Positions 20,835 to 32,807 of a stretch of DNA of 64,000 bases are shown here, piece after piece. Location: assembly GCA_021397845.1 (NCBI GenBank), contig CM038047.1, positions 46,035,210 through 46,099,209 of the forward strand, given 5' to 3'. The stretch is from Areca catechu. Its lineage: Eukaryota; Streptophyta; Magnoliopsida; Arecales; Arecaceae. The notes beneath the pieces are model-generated. The model saw only the letters and a program-made list of their open reading frames with translations. It was not told the origin of the DNA and did no database searches. Numbering within the stretch: position 1 is the stretch's first letter; the number at the start of each line of letters is the position of its first letter. The position numbers were made by a program, and so were the translations under genes.

Positions 20835-22530
20835 ATGGTAGCCCAATTTGGTACTTATATTGCTAAGGCAAGCTTCAAACTGTCCATGTTTGTTCAGTGA
20901 AATAAACTATACGTATTGAAAAACTCATGCATATTTACATACAAGCCATATACTATATCATTTGGAAGATCATCATAAAAGGCCCTCACAAACCCATAAT
21001 CATGGTAGATGGTGTTGCTATTCCTAAGTTTGAGGATGATTGGGATAAGCAAGATATAAAATAAGCTAAATTGATACTAAAGCTATGAATTTACTTTATT
21101 ATATTTTAGATCTTAGTAAGTTTAATAGGATTTCTACTTGTTCTTCAGCCAAAGAAATATGAAATATACTTGAAGTTATCCATGAGGGTACTAATCAAGT
21201 GAAATAATCTAAGATTAATATGCTTATTCATACTTATGAAATGTTTAAGATGGAGATTAGTAAAGCTATTACTAAAATATATACTAGATTTACAAATATC
21301 ATTAATAGTTTGAAAAGTTTAAATAAATCTTATTCTAATTTACTGAACTTGTTAATAAAAGTCTTATGTCTCTTCCAATAGCATAGGATGCGAAGGTTAC
21401 TACTATACAAGAGGCCAAGGATCTTGACACACTTATTCTTAAAAAACTTCTAGGTTCATTTATGACCTATGAACTATCCTTGAAGCACAAGATTATAAAA
21501 AATGACAAGAAAAAGAAAACTATCATCCTCAAGTCTATAATTACAAAGAAAAAATAAGTGATGATTCAGATGAAGGAGATGAAGATGATGAGATGGCACT
21601 TGTAACACAAGAAGAAGCCTTACAAAGGAGAAGCCAAGTAAGGAGAAGCAGAAGAAGAAAGAAAGAGAAGGGCAACATATTTGCTTCAAATGTAAACAAG
21701 ATGAACTGTCCCCTCAAGAAAGTTTCAAGAAAATACAAGAAGAAGGCAATGTTGGCAACATGAAGTGAGAGTGAGGACTCTAGCTTTGATGAAGAAATAC
21801 AAGAGGTGGCAAACCTATGCTTCATGGTCCATGAAGAAGAGGTAAGGTCTAAAACTGAAGTTGATTTTTTATTTAAAAAGCTTCAAGAAATATTTTTTGA
21901 ACTCATGGATGATTTCAAAAAGCTTAAACTCAGAAAAAAGAAAATGGAGAAAAAAATTCTTGAGTTAACAAATGGAAAAGATAAACTATCAAAAGAAAAT
22001 CAAACCTTAACTCAAGAGAATAAAGATTTGAAAGATCAAAAGCTTAGTTTAACAAATGAAAAGGAAGAGTTATCAAAAGAAAATAAAAGATTAATCCAAG
22101 AAAGCAAAGATTTGAAAAGGCAAAAGCTAGCCTTAACAAATGAAAAGCTTTCAAAAGAAAATAAAATCCTAACAAAAAAAAAAAAACAAGAATTTGAAAG
22201 AAGAACTTAATAAAGTTAAACCTTTTATTGAAAAGTTTATCTATAGTTCTGAAATACTTGAAATGCTTTTGAATAGTCAAAGAGTCATTTTCAACAAAGC
22301 TGAATTAGGTTTAAACAACAAAAATAATAAAAATATTTTAAAAAATTTTTTGTTCCTGCATCTATTAGCATTGCATGTTATTGTTATAGTAAATTAGGTC
22401 ATAAAACTTATTTATGTGTTCATAAGAAACTAAATAATGTTTAAAAAAATTGGATTTCAAAAGGAACTATAACTACTAATCTTAAAGGATCCAAGATAAC
22501 TTGGGTATCTAAAGTGTCTATTTGATTATT
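20835..22530 (+). pseudogene. Copia C gag
   Basis: The start aligns with gag of element A (36708): FKLSMFVQ-type residues, then AYTISFGRSS and GPHKPIIMVDGV in shifting frames. The UBN2-type Gag core follows. The best-preserved part is 21806-22210, which opens MANLCFMVHEEEVRSKTEVD and becomes a strongly Lys/Glu/Asn-rich coiled coil with repeats of the type LTNEKEELSKENK. Near 22372-22420 a second zinc-knuckle-like stretch reads CYSKLGHKTYLC. Gag forms the cytoplasmic particle and binds RNA. Stops and frameshifts occur throughout the first half. Confidence 0.75.
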
Positions 22531-22555
22531 TTTGTATATATGTCTTGTAACCAAG

Positions 22556-24375
22556 AAGAAAACGAGATTATAGTATCTAGATAGTGGTTGCTCAAGATAC
22601 ATGACTAGAGATATAAAGTAATTCATATCTCTTAAAGCTATAAATTAAAAAAATATAACTTTTGGAGATAATGGAAAGGACAAAATCATTAGAATAAAAG
22701 TTTGTATCACCCCTTCTACCTATATAGAAAATATTTTACCTATAGAATGATTGAAACATAATTTACTCATTAATCAATTTTGTGATAAAGGATTTAAATT
22801 AATTTTTGAATCTTTATTTTGTATTATTTCTAGACTCAATGATAATGGAATATGTTCATTGAACATAGACACGTAAACATTTACATGGTAAATCTTGATA
22901 ATCTTCCTATACGAGATGGTCAATGTCTAGTTGCAATGGAAGATAAAGTCAATGAGACTAGTTGGTTAAGGAATCATAGATTAGGACATACTAGTATGCA
23001 TTTACTTGCCAAATTAAATAAAAAGGATCTTGTAAAAGATTCATCAAAACTCAATTTTGAAAAAAATAAAATTTGTAATGCACGTTAATTTGGAAAACAA
23101 ATCAAAAGTTCTTTCAAATCAAAAGGCATAGTTTCTATTTCTAGATACTTAGAATTAATTCATAGGTATTTTTTTGGACCCACAAGGAATACTAATTTAG
23201 GAGAAAAAAATATGGTCTAGTTATTGTAGATAATTTTTCTTATTTTATATAGATCATATTTTTGTCACACAAGGATGAAACATTTTTAGCTTTTACTAAG
23301 CTTTATCAAAAGATTTCAAATGAGAATGGTACTTCAATTATTTGCATCCATAGTGATCATGAAACTAAATTTGGAAAGTAAGATTTTTGTTCCTAGGATA
23401 TCTCAATAAAATAGGATTGTAGAAAGAAAAAAATAGGATTTTGGAAGAAATGGCATATACTATGCTATATGAAAATGACTTTTCGAGATATTTTTGGATT
23501 GAAGCTATTAATACAGTATATTATATTACAAATTATGTTTTGAGCCATCTAATTTTTAAAAAAATACAATATAAACTTTAGAAAGGTAGAAAACCAACTA
23601 TAAAATATTTTAATATTTTTTGATATCGGTATTTTATACTAAATAGTGAAAAAGATAGTTTAGGTCAATTAATGTCAAGTTAGATAAGGGTATTTTTCTA
23701 GGATACTCCATATCTAGTAAGGCATATAAAGTTTTTAACAAAAGAATCCTAGTTGTTGAAGAATCCATGCACGTAACTTTTGATAAATCTAATGACAAAT
23801 CTTCTAGAAAGAAGATGTTTTGGATGATGACATTGGTCTTCAAAGGATTAAAAACATGACACTTAAAAAGATGCACCCTCTAAGGACCCTAAGAAAGATA
23901 AAAAAGGAGAAAGAAGAAAGAAACTTTTCAAGATAAAATGATCTACTTCAAGAGTAGACCCATGGACCCCCTAAAACATTAATCATAGGTGATCCATCAA
24001 AAGGGTTAAGGACTTGTTTTTCTCTTAGAAATATTTTTCAAATTGAATCCAAAAATATTGAAGAAGCTAAAAAAGATCCTAATTGGATAAATTCAATGCA
24101 AGAAGAATTAAACCAATTTGAAAGAAATAAGGTTTGAACTTTAGTAGAAAAACCATCTAATACTTCAATAATTGACACAAAATGGGTTTTTAGAAATAAG
24201 TTAGATAAAAATGAAATTGTAACTAGAAACAAAGCTAAACTAGTTGCTAAGATATAGAATCAAGAAGAGGGTATCAATTTTTATGAAACTTTTATACCTG
24301 TTACTAGATTAGATGTAATTAGATTATTACTTGCATTGCATGTTTCATAGATTTCAGATTATACTAAATGGATGT
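22556..24375 (+). pseudogene. Copia C pol, first part (protease, integrase, start of RT)
   Basis: The protease signature YLDSGCSRYMTRD is readable near 22578, with the catalytic Asp kept. The GAG-pre-integrase block follows (NETSWLRNHRLGHTSMHLLA, 22950-23010), then integrase pieces (YFFGPTRNTNLG-like, 23165; IVERKKIGF-like, 23415) and the start of the reverse transcriptase (IDTKWVFRNKLDKNEIVTR, about 24170-24230). Stops and frameshifts are frequent. The reading is cut at GGATGT (24375), where element D is inserted, and resumes at 31113. Confidence 0.8.
24371..24375. other. Target site duplication of element D (GATGT)
   Basis: GATGT directly precedes the left LTR at 24376 and recurs at 31108-31112 directly after the right LTR. 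The copia pol frame reads on across the pair. Confidence 0.85.
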
Positions 24376-25573
24376 TGGTATGGGAGAAAATGCACCTCCA
24401 AGGTCTTGAAGGTCAAAGGGGAGTAAATCAACCAAATCCAATCTAAGATAGGCAAGAACTATGCCCAGCTATTTATGATTCTAGCAGTGGGAATATAGTA
24501 TCCTGAGTGTATACTGACTCAATGCCTACCCGATTCAAAAATAATCGAATCTATATAACTAGATCAACATGTTACCAAATCAACGGAGGGGATAAGCCCT
24601 ACTTCAAGATGTTCCCTCCTAAAAGTAACTCACCGATCATCCAGTTCCGATTACTGGGAATAGAATATAAGAACAATGTCTCCACCCTTGGTCTTGTTGA
24701 TCAACATGCCAAAATACATTCGGTCAAACCTGTCATCTGGCCTTGGGGCTTATCACTGACACGAACCTCTGGTATTACCATGCTTGTACCACACCTAGCC
24801 TTCGATCTTTTGGACCTTGTTTGAATGGACATTCAACTATTTAAGCCATTGTCTCACCAACCTTCGATCAAGATATTTTGGCCCACCTACCTTCAGTATA
24901 GTCAACACTCGATCCTCTTGACTCCCAGGTTTTGGGGAATCCTTGCCCAAAAAAGTTCCTAGGTCCATCGAACCATAGCACTTAAAACCCAAGATCGGTA
25001 GGATGTGCTCCATGAAGGCATTCACCAAAATGGTCAAAGGAAAGATCTACCAATACTCACACAGGGCTCTCGCACTAGACAAACAATCAAGTATTATAAT
25101 CAAAAATAGATCTTAGCCATTAAAGGTGTATGACCCCTCTTTAGGCTATAATTCTTGGAGCTATTAAGATAAATAATGAGAAGATACATGAGATAAAACC
25201 TTCCATCAATAGGAAGGGAATGTCCAATTAATCAAGGATAATTTCTTCCTAAAAAACTTGATAGAGGATAAAGTCCAATCATTCCCCAGCTACTCTCTGA
25301 CAAATCAAGACATCTCCTGATTATCCTACCAGGCTGAGTATAAAAAGGGAGTTCTTAGCGAACTCCAAGAGGTACACACCCTCCACACACCCATGCATAT
25401 ACTTGCACTCATATTTTGGCTACTCCATTCTATCCCTATGGTTTGAGATACTGACTTGATTGTTAGAGGACCTTTGTCGAGGCTAGCTCTGGTCAAGGCT
25501 TCTTTTATGGGCACAGTCACCAGCATCCCTTCTCCAGCCCACTCCAATATCCGAGTAGATTTCAGTACCATCA
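24376..25573 (+). repeat. Element D left LTR
   Basis: It starts TGGTATGGGAGAAAATGCAC and ends CAGTACCATCA. It matches the right LTR over its whole length, for example the shared block AAGATAGGCAAGAACTATGC. A minus-strand open frame at 25326-25604 recurs in the other LTR (30917-31102) and is not a gene. Confidence 0.85.
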
Positions 25574-25699
25574 GATAGAGGAAGGGCCTATGTTTGCATG
25601 CCATTTGAAAAGACTTTAGTGCAAGTTACATGCCTCTGAAAGGTGTGTCCACTTGGTGCTCCGACGCCGCCACTTCCTAATGGGACGGTCAACCTACTG

Positions 25700-27434
25700 G
25701 AAACTCAGTTCTAGGAACTCAAGTTGATAACATCCCACAAGAAAATTAACCGACACTTTAGAATGACTCGCTCAGCCTTCTTGGCCACCTCCTTCCATTC
25801 TTCTTGGCTCATGATCTTCTATTGCACAGCCTTTAGAGCTTCCTTTTTCTAAGACATCTCCTTCTAGAGTTGATCTTTCTCAGTCCCAATGCACTTGAGG
25901 TTGGCTTCAGTTATTTTCTGACTAGCTTCTACCTCTTTCAGGCATGCTACCAGATTTTTCTTCTTTCTCTTTTCGACTGTCCAGCAACCCCTCAGGTCAT
26001 AATAGTCCTTAACAAAGTGGCACATCTGCAGAGTAGCATATTTAGCATATTTAACGATAAGTTATCAAATATCAAAAATCAAATCCAAAAGAAAGAGAAA
26101 AAAATAACCTTTATAATAGTCCAAACCGCATCTTTCCAATACTAGTGGTTCCCCTCTCCCATGACTCGGTCTGTGTCAATTAGATGAATGAAATCTTCGA
26201 AAATGCATTTGGCAACCTCTTAGTCATCAAAGACACAAACTTCGGAACTCGGAGCTTGGTCACCCAGGACCCTTTCAAAAGTGACCAATCTAGGAGCGAA
26301 TGGAGAAGCCTCGCCCTTAGATGATCGGAAGCATTTTGTGGCAATCGGAGGAGTGACCTTTGGAGCATCAACTAGGACAACCTCAGGCTCGGGACCAACC
26401 ACAGTCAGAATCTTTGAAGACTCTCCAACAATGCGAGCCATATCAGCCTTCCTTTTCTTCAAGGTCACCTTCCTCAAAGCTCGAGCATCTAAAGGATCTT
26501 GTCTAAAAAAAAAGAAAAAAAATATTTAGAAAAAATAATGACCGAATCAAAAAAATCGAAGGAATGGGCTAAAATTCTTCACACCTTTTGGTTACACGTG
26601 GCTAAACCTCATCTTGAAAAGGGTTACCTCGGATAGCAAGACTTTTCAAGCTGGAGACTTGAAAATGATGAAGAACATGACCCATTCCTCTTCTTCAAAC
26701 AAAAGGGCAGGATGAGTCAATTGTCAAGATTGGACACCCCACTATGTGAAACCCTAGCTATTGACATTCGAGTGTTTTATAAAGAAAAACTTCTCCTTCC
26801 AATGATGTATGGAAGGAGTGCCCTATATTAAATGGTGATATCCTTTACAGGGATAGGAAAACCACCATCCATGGTACTGATGTGTTTACTGAAGGAGAAA
26901 AATGTCCTAACTAGCGGGATCATAGGACAAACCCCGACTAGGACACAAAGCACTGAAAAGCCACACAGATATCGCAAGGTGTTCGATGTGACCACACATG
27001 GAGGAAGACTTATGGCTCTATAGAATTTGATAAAGAAGGGTACTAGAGGTAACCTCAACCTGGCTGGAAAAAACTCTTTATACAAAGCCAATTGACCTAG
27101 GGGAGGGTTGCATGCTTGGTCAATTTTGAGTGGAACTTCTAGTTCAAAATCTAAGGGGATTCGGTACTTGCTCCATAACTTTTCTGAATCCAAGCCTCGG
27201 ATTTTGGACTGGATAAGTCTAGGAAGAAAATCTCCTTTGGAATCCCCTAGAAGATCTCATATCGGATCCCCAGGAAGTTCTCCTTGTGTTCATCGAAGAT
27301 CTTCCTTCGGGATCCACCGACCCCAACAATAAAGCAATGACTACCTCACTGCCCGAAACTACTTTCACACCTTTGGTGGAAATCTTGGATTTGGTAGGTT
27401 CATGGTCCAAAGACCATGAGCCCTCCAACTCCAA
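25700..27434 (-). pseudogene. Antisense Transposase_28-like gene of element D
   Basis: The best part is 26828-27193 on the minus strand. It opens MDSEKLWSKYRIP, then has GQLALYKEFFPARLRLPLVP and FFIKFYRAISLPPCVVTSNT, and ends the block with LVRTFFSFSKHISTMDGGFP. This matches LLWEVYGIP, RIAFYEDFLLGGLRFPLHP and LFRALFTLKRYSTDDGWW of the gene at 56301. After a frame change, PSIHHWKEKFFFIKHSNV matches PSFIKGWKNRFIFASVEDV. A second open stretch (26477-26220) is a charged linker, and 25900-25700 is Lys/Glu-rich. The protein is of unknown function. Within element D it is the only recognisable protein domain. Confidence 0.7.
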
Positions 27435-28400
27435 GGACCACTCGAATTCTGATATCTAAAGATCAAACAAAATATCTCAAATAAAAAAAAACTATCCCAA
27501 AAATAAATGTAAAAAACTCTTCAAAAACCCAAAATCTAGAATAGATTGCAAAAATTGCTGCAACTAAGATAAAAATCCTATTCTAAAAGAAGCAGAGAAG
27601 CTGCTTGGCAAACCTAAGAGGGAGCTCGAGGAACCTAGACAAAGAAGAAAGGTAGAAGACAACAATGAATATCGTCAAAACTCACATGAAATGGTTGACA
27701 GATGAGAAGGGAAGACTAAAAAAAAAGGAAACGAGAGGAGGAAGAGTTTTGAAAGAAGAATGTAAATCACATGCCAAGGCCCCTCCTACTTATAAGCCCC
27801 TCCTACTTATAAGAATCCCTCCAATGGCCTAGATTAGGCCAGAATTAAACCGATCCATCAGATGGGCGACAAATGGTGTCCAATGATAGGCTAGATCGTG
27901 TTTCCATGGATCATTAGCACTGAAGCATCTCGAATGCATTTCTCCAGCTCTTCTTCTCTCATGCAGGAAAGTCATGATCCTCCTCGAGCATCGCATTGCT
28001 TCAAGCCATCATGATATCATAAATGCTCTCCATTTTTCATGGCTGGGCACCTTTTCAAATGTCATCTCATAATTAATATGATTTGATCGATGGAACAACC
28101 ATGGTCATTCCACTCTTCCTCTAAGAACAAAACTACTGAAGCAAAATGGACAAAATTCAAATCACCTGAAAAGCAACAAAACACTTCCAAAAAGCATTGA
28201 GTCATGACACTTAGAATAAATCCACATTCCATTTATTCTGAAACTAATTACAGGAATAAAAAAAAAGGAAAGTGAAAGTTATAATTGATGGGATCTTAAT
28301 TCCCTTACCATCGTTCTTGGTTCACCTAACTTGCATGAAGAGATCTTATAGCCTGTGTTTTGATAGGAACTTGAAGCAAATGCACCCTAGCTTCGAAAAG
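27435..28400. other. Element D interior without a recognised gene
   Basis: About 1 kb, AT-rich, with a local duplication of CCCCTCCTACTTATAAG at 27780-27812. No coding region is supported. On the minus strand it would be the region upstream of the antisense gene. Confidence 0.5.
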
Positions 28401-29262
28401 GATCTAGGTTGCTAAAAGCTTACAATCCTTAAATCTAGCCTTATACAAGTTACTTTCGGTATGGCAAAGTCTGGTCTCGGCAGCTACCATGCATGCTTCA
28501 GCCAGTGATACTCTACTTTGCAATTTCAAAACTTTGTTACTATAGTTATCGTTACTCTTCCTCAACTCGTCGATAGTAATCTTGGACGCCTCTAGTTGGG
28601 TACACAGAGATATTTTTATCCTAGCTCCATGTTTCGACTTGTTTGAACCCATCGAAAAGTAGCTATGTTTATGTTCCTTTCTTCTTCTAGTTCTTTCTAA
28701 AGGAACTAAGCTTCCACCATGGCTTCGTCCCTAGCTTGGTCGGCTTGTTGAATCTTATTATCTTATTCCAAGGGTCCCTCACCCTACACCCGACTTCAAG
28801 AAGGTGGAGCTCTATCCATAACCACTCATTCTAACTCCTGCTAAGTTAAGATCCTCCCAAAACCATGGAATTCGATTATCTGCTTGGGCCTTCAAGTCCT
28901 TGACTTCAGCCCAAAATATATTTTCCAACCTAGCAATCTTTGCTTGAGTGTTAGAAATCCTTTGAGCTTTTCCTTGGTGCACAGCCTCTACCTTCAGGTA
29001 CATTGAAGCCAAATAACTACCTACCTCTCCTAATTTTATTGCCAAATAGATGATGCTCTTGGAGAGGCCATTCACAAGCTTCTTTTATTCCCAGAACTCT
29101 CCTTCTGCTTCAAAATCCCAAACCTTAGCCTCACCAAGTTCCTTTTCAATATCAACCACTTTTTCCTCCATCACTGCAACTTTCTTCTTTGCTTCTTTAG
29201 TTGATTCCATGAAAAAATTAAGATGTCGGGCTAACTATACCAAATCCCATAACAAGCAATAA
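28401..29262 (-). pseudogene. Coiled-coil protein fragment in element D
   Basis: Two minus-strand open segments (29075-28812 and 28652-28404) encode heptad-like sequence such as NTQAKIARLENIFWAEVKDL and DELRKSNDNYSNKVLKLQS. They follow MEEKVVDIEKELGEAKVWD-like sequence upstream. The style is that of the C-terminal half of the antisense gene, but these segments lie upstream of its N-terminal domain on that strand. They may be from a second, rearranged copy. No specific family is recognised and the frame is interrupted by stops. Confidence 0.45.
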
Positions 29263-29912
29263 GAAAAAAGCATGATAAAGAGATAATGGCATAAAAATTA
29301 GATGACGTGTTTTTCATAAAGCTGAATAATAGATTCAAAGGCCCCCTACCCATGATCCCCGAATGATATTTCACAAGTTTGGGAATCACCTATTGCCTAA
29401 AGAAATACCAGAATATGTTCTTCAATGGAAGGTTGACCCTTAGGATCCTCTGGGGCCTTAGGGCCACTCCTCAAAGCTTTGGCCCTAACTACCTTGCTAG
29501 ATTAACCCAGATACTCATTAGCCAAAGCACCCACCCTTTGGTGCTTTAAAACTATTCTTCGTAAATCTTGAACATCATGCGAATCCATTAAATATCCAGA
29601 CCACCAGAAAGCCCATTGGGAATTACCCTTTCTATCGAAAATTGCCACTTCAGGAACAAAAATCTTCCAGATAAAGAAACTGATAATGGAAAGCCACCTT
29701 TAAAACTCCCTTATAAAGGGGATAAGCCATATTATTTTTTCATGCTCTTAGAAGAAAATATCATAAAAATAGGATATGGAAACTATTTCCCAGATAGGCC
29801 CTTTTTTCAAGAATACAAAACCTAGAATGGGTTTTGGGATCCATTGGGTACGGTGCTAAAACTACTTCTTAGCTCGAACACTTCTTATTCGAACAAAGGA
29901 GTTTAGGGCAAG
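29263..29912 (+). other. Element D 3' internal region
   Basis: No gene is recognised. The last 20 bases before the right LTR (AAAGGAGTTTAGGGCAAG) are purine-rich and could serve as the polypurine tract that primes plus-strand DNA synthesis. Confidence 0.45.
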
Positions 29913-31107
29913 TGATGTGGGTGAAAACCCATCCTGGTGTCTCGAAGGTCGAAGGGGATAAATCGATTGAATCTAACCTAAGATAGGCAAGAACTATGCC
30001 CGACCATTTTTGTTTCTAGCAGTGGAAATGTAGTATCTCGAACGTATATTGACTCAATACCTACCTGATTCAAAAATAACCGAATCTATATAAGTAGATC
30101 AATATGTTACCGAATCAATGGAGGGGATATGCCCTACTTCAGGATGTTCCTTCCTGAAAGTAACTCACCGGTCATCCAATTCTAATCCCTGGGAACAGAA
30201 TATAAGAATAATGTCTCCACCCTTAGTCTTGTCGATCAACATGCCAAAATACATTCGGTCGGGCATGACATCCAACCCTAGGGCTTATCATCAACATGAA
30301 CCTCCAATATTACTATACTTCTACCATGCCTAGCCTTCGATCTTTTGGACCTTGCTTAAATGGACATTCAGCTATTTGAGCCATTATCTCACGAACCTTT
30401 GATCAAGATATTTTAGCCTACCTTCCTTTAGTATAGTTAACACTTGGCCCTCTTGATTCTCGAGGCTTGGAGAATCCTTGCCCAGAAAAGTTTCTATGTC
30501 CACCAAACCATGGCCTTCAAAATCCAAGACCGATAGGACATGCTCCATGAAAGCATTCACCAAAATGGTTGAAGGAAGGATCTATCGATACTCACACAGG
30601 GCTCTCATAATGGACAAATGGTCAAGTCTTATAATCAAAAGATAATCTTAGCTATTAAAAATACATGGTCCCTCTTTAAGCAATAATTCTCGGAGCCATT
30701 AAGATAAATGATGGGAAGACACATGAGACAAAGCCTTCCATCAATAAGAAGGGGATGTCTAGATAATCAAGGATGAATTCTTCCTAAAAAACATGATAGA
30801 GGACAAAGTCCAATCATTTCCCAACTGTTCTCTGACAAATCAAGACATCTCCTAATTATCCTATCAAGCTGAGTATAAAAGAAAGTTCTCAATGATCTCT
30901 CAGAGGTACGCACCCTCTACACACCCATGCATATACTTGCACTCCTATTTTGGCTACTCCATTCTACCCCTGTGGTTTGAGATACTGACTTAAAGATCGG
31001 AGGGCTTTTACTAGAGCTACCTCTGACCAGGATTTCTTTTATAAGTATAGTCACCAGCATCCCTTCTCCAGCCCACTCTGATGTCCAAATAGATTTTAGC
31101 ACTATCA
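29913..31107 (+). repeat. Element D right LTR
   Basis: It starts TGATGTGGGTGAAAACCCAT and ends GCACTATCA, followed by GATGT. It matches the left LTR closely, with point differences and small indels. The two first bases are TG in both copies, although the next bases differ. Confidence 0.85.
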
Positions 31108-31112
31108 GATGT

Positions 31113-32301
31113 TAAAAATATATTTTTAAATAGATACATAATAGAAGAAGTTTATGTAAAATAACCATCTAGTATTGAATATCATACTTATCCAAATCAT
31201 GTTTTAAAATTTTATAAAGCTCTTTATGGTTTAAAACAAACTCCATATGCATGGTATAATAGATTAAGCAAATTTTTGCTTAAAAATAATTTTACAAGAG
31301 AAAATATAGATACTATTTTATTTTTGAAAAGAAAGAATGATAACTTATTAGTAATACAAATTTATGTTGATGATATTATATTTAGTACCACTAATGAAGT
31401 TCTTTGTCAAGAGTTTGCCAATTTAATATAGAAAAAAATTGAGATGAATATAATGGAAGAGCTAAACTTCTTTCTCAAACTCCAAATCAAGCAAACTAAA
31501 GAGGGGATCTTCATCAACCAAGTGAAGTATACTAAGAGATACTAAAGAAGTTTGAGAAGGAGATAACTAAACCACTTGGCACACCTACGAGTCCCTCTTA
31601 TAAGCTTGACAAAGATAAAAGTTATAAGAGTGTTGATCAAAAATTATATAGAGGTATTATTGATTCTTTACTATATCTTACTGCAAGTAGGCCAGATATT
31701 ATGTTTAGTGTTTGCATATATACTAGATGTTAGTCAAGCCCTAAGAAATAACATTTATTTCTATTAAAAGAATATTTAAATATCTATATATCACTATTGA
31801 TATTGGCTTATGATATTCTAAACAATCATTAATTGAGCTTATTGCATATTCAGATATTGAATTTGCTACATGTAAGTTAGATAAAAAGAGTACAAGTGAA
31901 ACCTATCAATTTCTTGGAGTAAATTTAAACTCATGATTTAGCAAGAAATAAAATTTAGTTGCTCTATGACTAAGGCAAAATATGTAGAGCTAGAAGTTAT
32001 TGTACTCGAATATTATAGACTAAATAATAACTCAAAGATTTTGGTATTAAATTAAATAAAATTTTAATAAGATGTGATAATACAAGTATAATTAATCTAA
32101 CTAAGAATCCTGTATAATATTCAAAAAGCAAATATATTAAAATAAGACATCATTTTATAAAAGATCATGTACAAAATGGTGATGTATTGCTTAATTTTGT
32201 ATGTACTAATGGATAATTAGTAGATATTTTTATCAAACCTCTTAGTTAAAATAGATTTTGTATGATTATGAGAGAACTAGGAGTCATAGATCCTTTTGAA
32301 T
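31113..32301 (+). pseudogene. Copia C pol, second part (RT and RNase H)
   Basis: This resumes the frame broken at 24375. The readable blocks are YKALYGLKQTPYAWYNRLSK, then FLKRKNDNLLVIQIYVDDII with the YVDD catalytic motif at about 31363-31374, then EELNFFLKLQIKQTKEGIF. RNase H remnants follow (IRCDNTSIINLTKN-like and IRHHFIKDHVQN-like, 32060-32180), and the protein end is near ELGVIDPFE at 32301. Stops are frequent (for example within LI*KKIEMN). The enzyme would copy element RNA into DNA in the particle, but this copy cannot be functional. Confidence 0.85.
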
Positions 32302-32456
32302 AGACTTTTCATCTTTTTTCAAACCATATTCTTAACAATCTCAAATCAATTGAAAATACATCTATTTGATCCATTCTAGACTCCCTAACATTATTTGTGA
32401 AACCTCTTTGAACTCATTTTTTATAGAAAAATCTATCACTATTCAAAATTACCAAA

Positions 32457-32530
32457 GTGTCAACACTTAAGTTTTAATCAAGTGTCAACTCACAAGGTAA
32501 ATTTCAAGTGTCGACTCACCGATAGAACCT
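32457..32530 (+). promoter_or_regulatory. TCGACTCA-type motif cluster after copia C pol
   Basis: Between pol and the third ORF lie AAGTGTCAACACTT, AAGTGTCAACTCACAAG and AAGTGTCGACTCACCG. The same motif family is clustered in the LTRs of the copia elements here. The role is unknown; a regulatory or replication role is inference. Confidence 0.45.
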
Positions 32531-32807
32531 ATTTTTTTAGGGCACGGTCGTGATCCCATTTCTCAACTTTTCTTTCCACTTTCTCCCCCCAAAACCTTCC
32601 AAAAACTATCAAATCTTTCCCAAATTACTCCATAGCCCCTCCAACAGTAAGATCTAGGATCATCACCTTCCATTTTGGCCATATTCTATCCCATTCATCT
32701 AGGTTCAAGCTTAATGGGGCCATGAAAGTAGCTTACCTACCATGTGAAGAGGACTTAACTAGCTTCAAGTGATTCAAGAGGAATCGAGTGCCGGTCCAAG
32801 ACTCGAC

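Larger units (their letters stand above)
24376..31107 (+). mobile_element. Non-autonomous LTR element D carrying the antisense gene
   Basis: It has two LTRs of about 1.2 kb (24376-25573 and 29913-31107), both of TG...CA form, and a 5-bp duplication. The 4.3-kb interior has no gag, reverse transcriptase or integrase that I can find. It does carry a minus-strand gene of the same Transposase_28-like family found in elements E and F, plus coiled-coil sequence. A purine-rich stretch (AAAGGAGTTTAGGGCAAG) directly precedes the right LTR, which suggests the element itself runs in the plus direction and the gene is antisense to it. No convincing primer site was found, so orientation is an inference. 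Confidence 0.8.

Noticed and set aside
25326..25604. Minus-strand frame of 92 residues as a gene
   Set aside because: It lies in the left LTR of element D and recurs, shortened, in the right LTR at 30917-31102.
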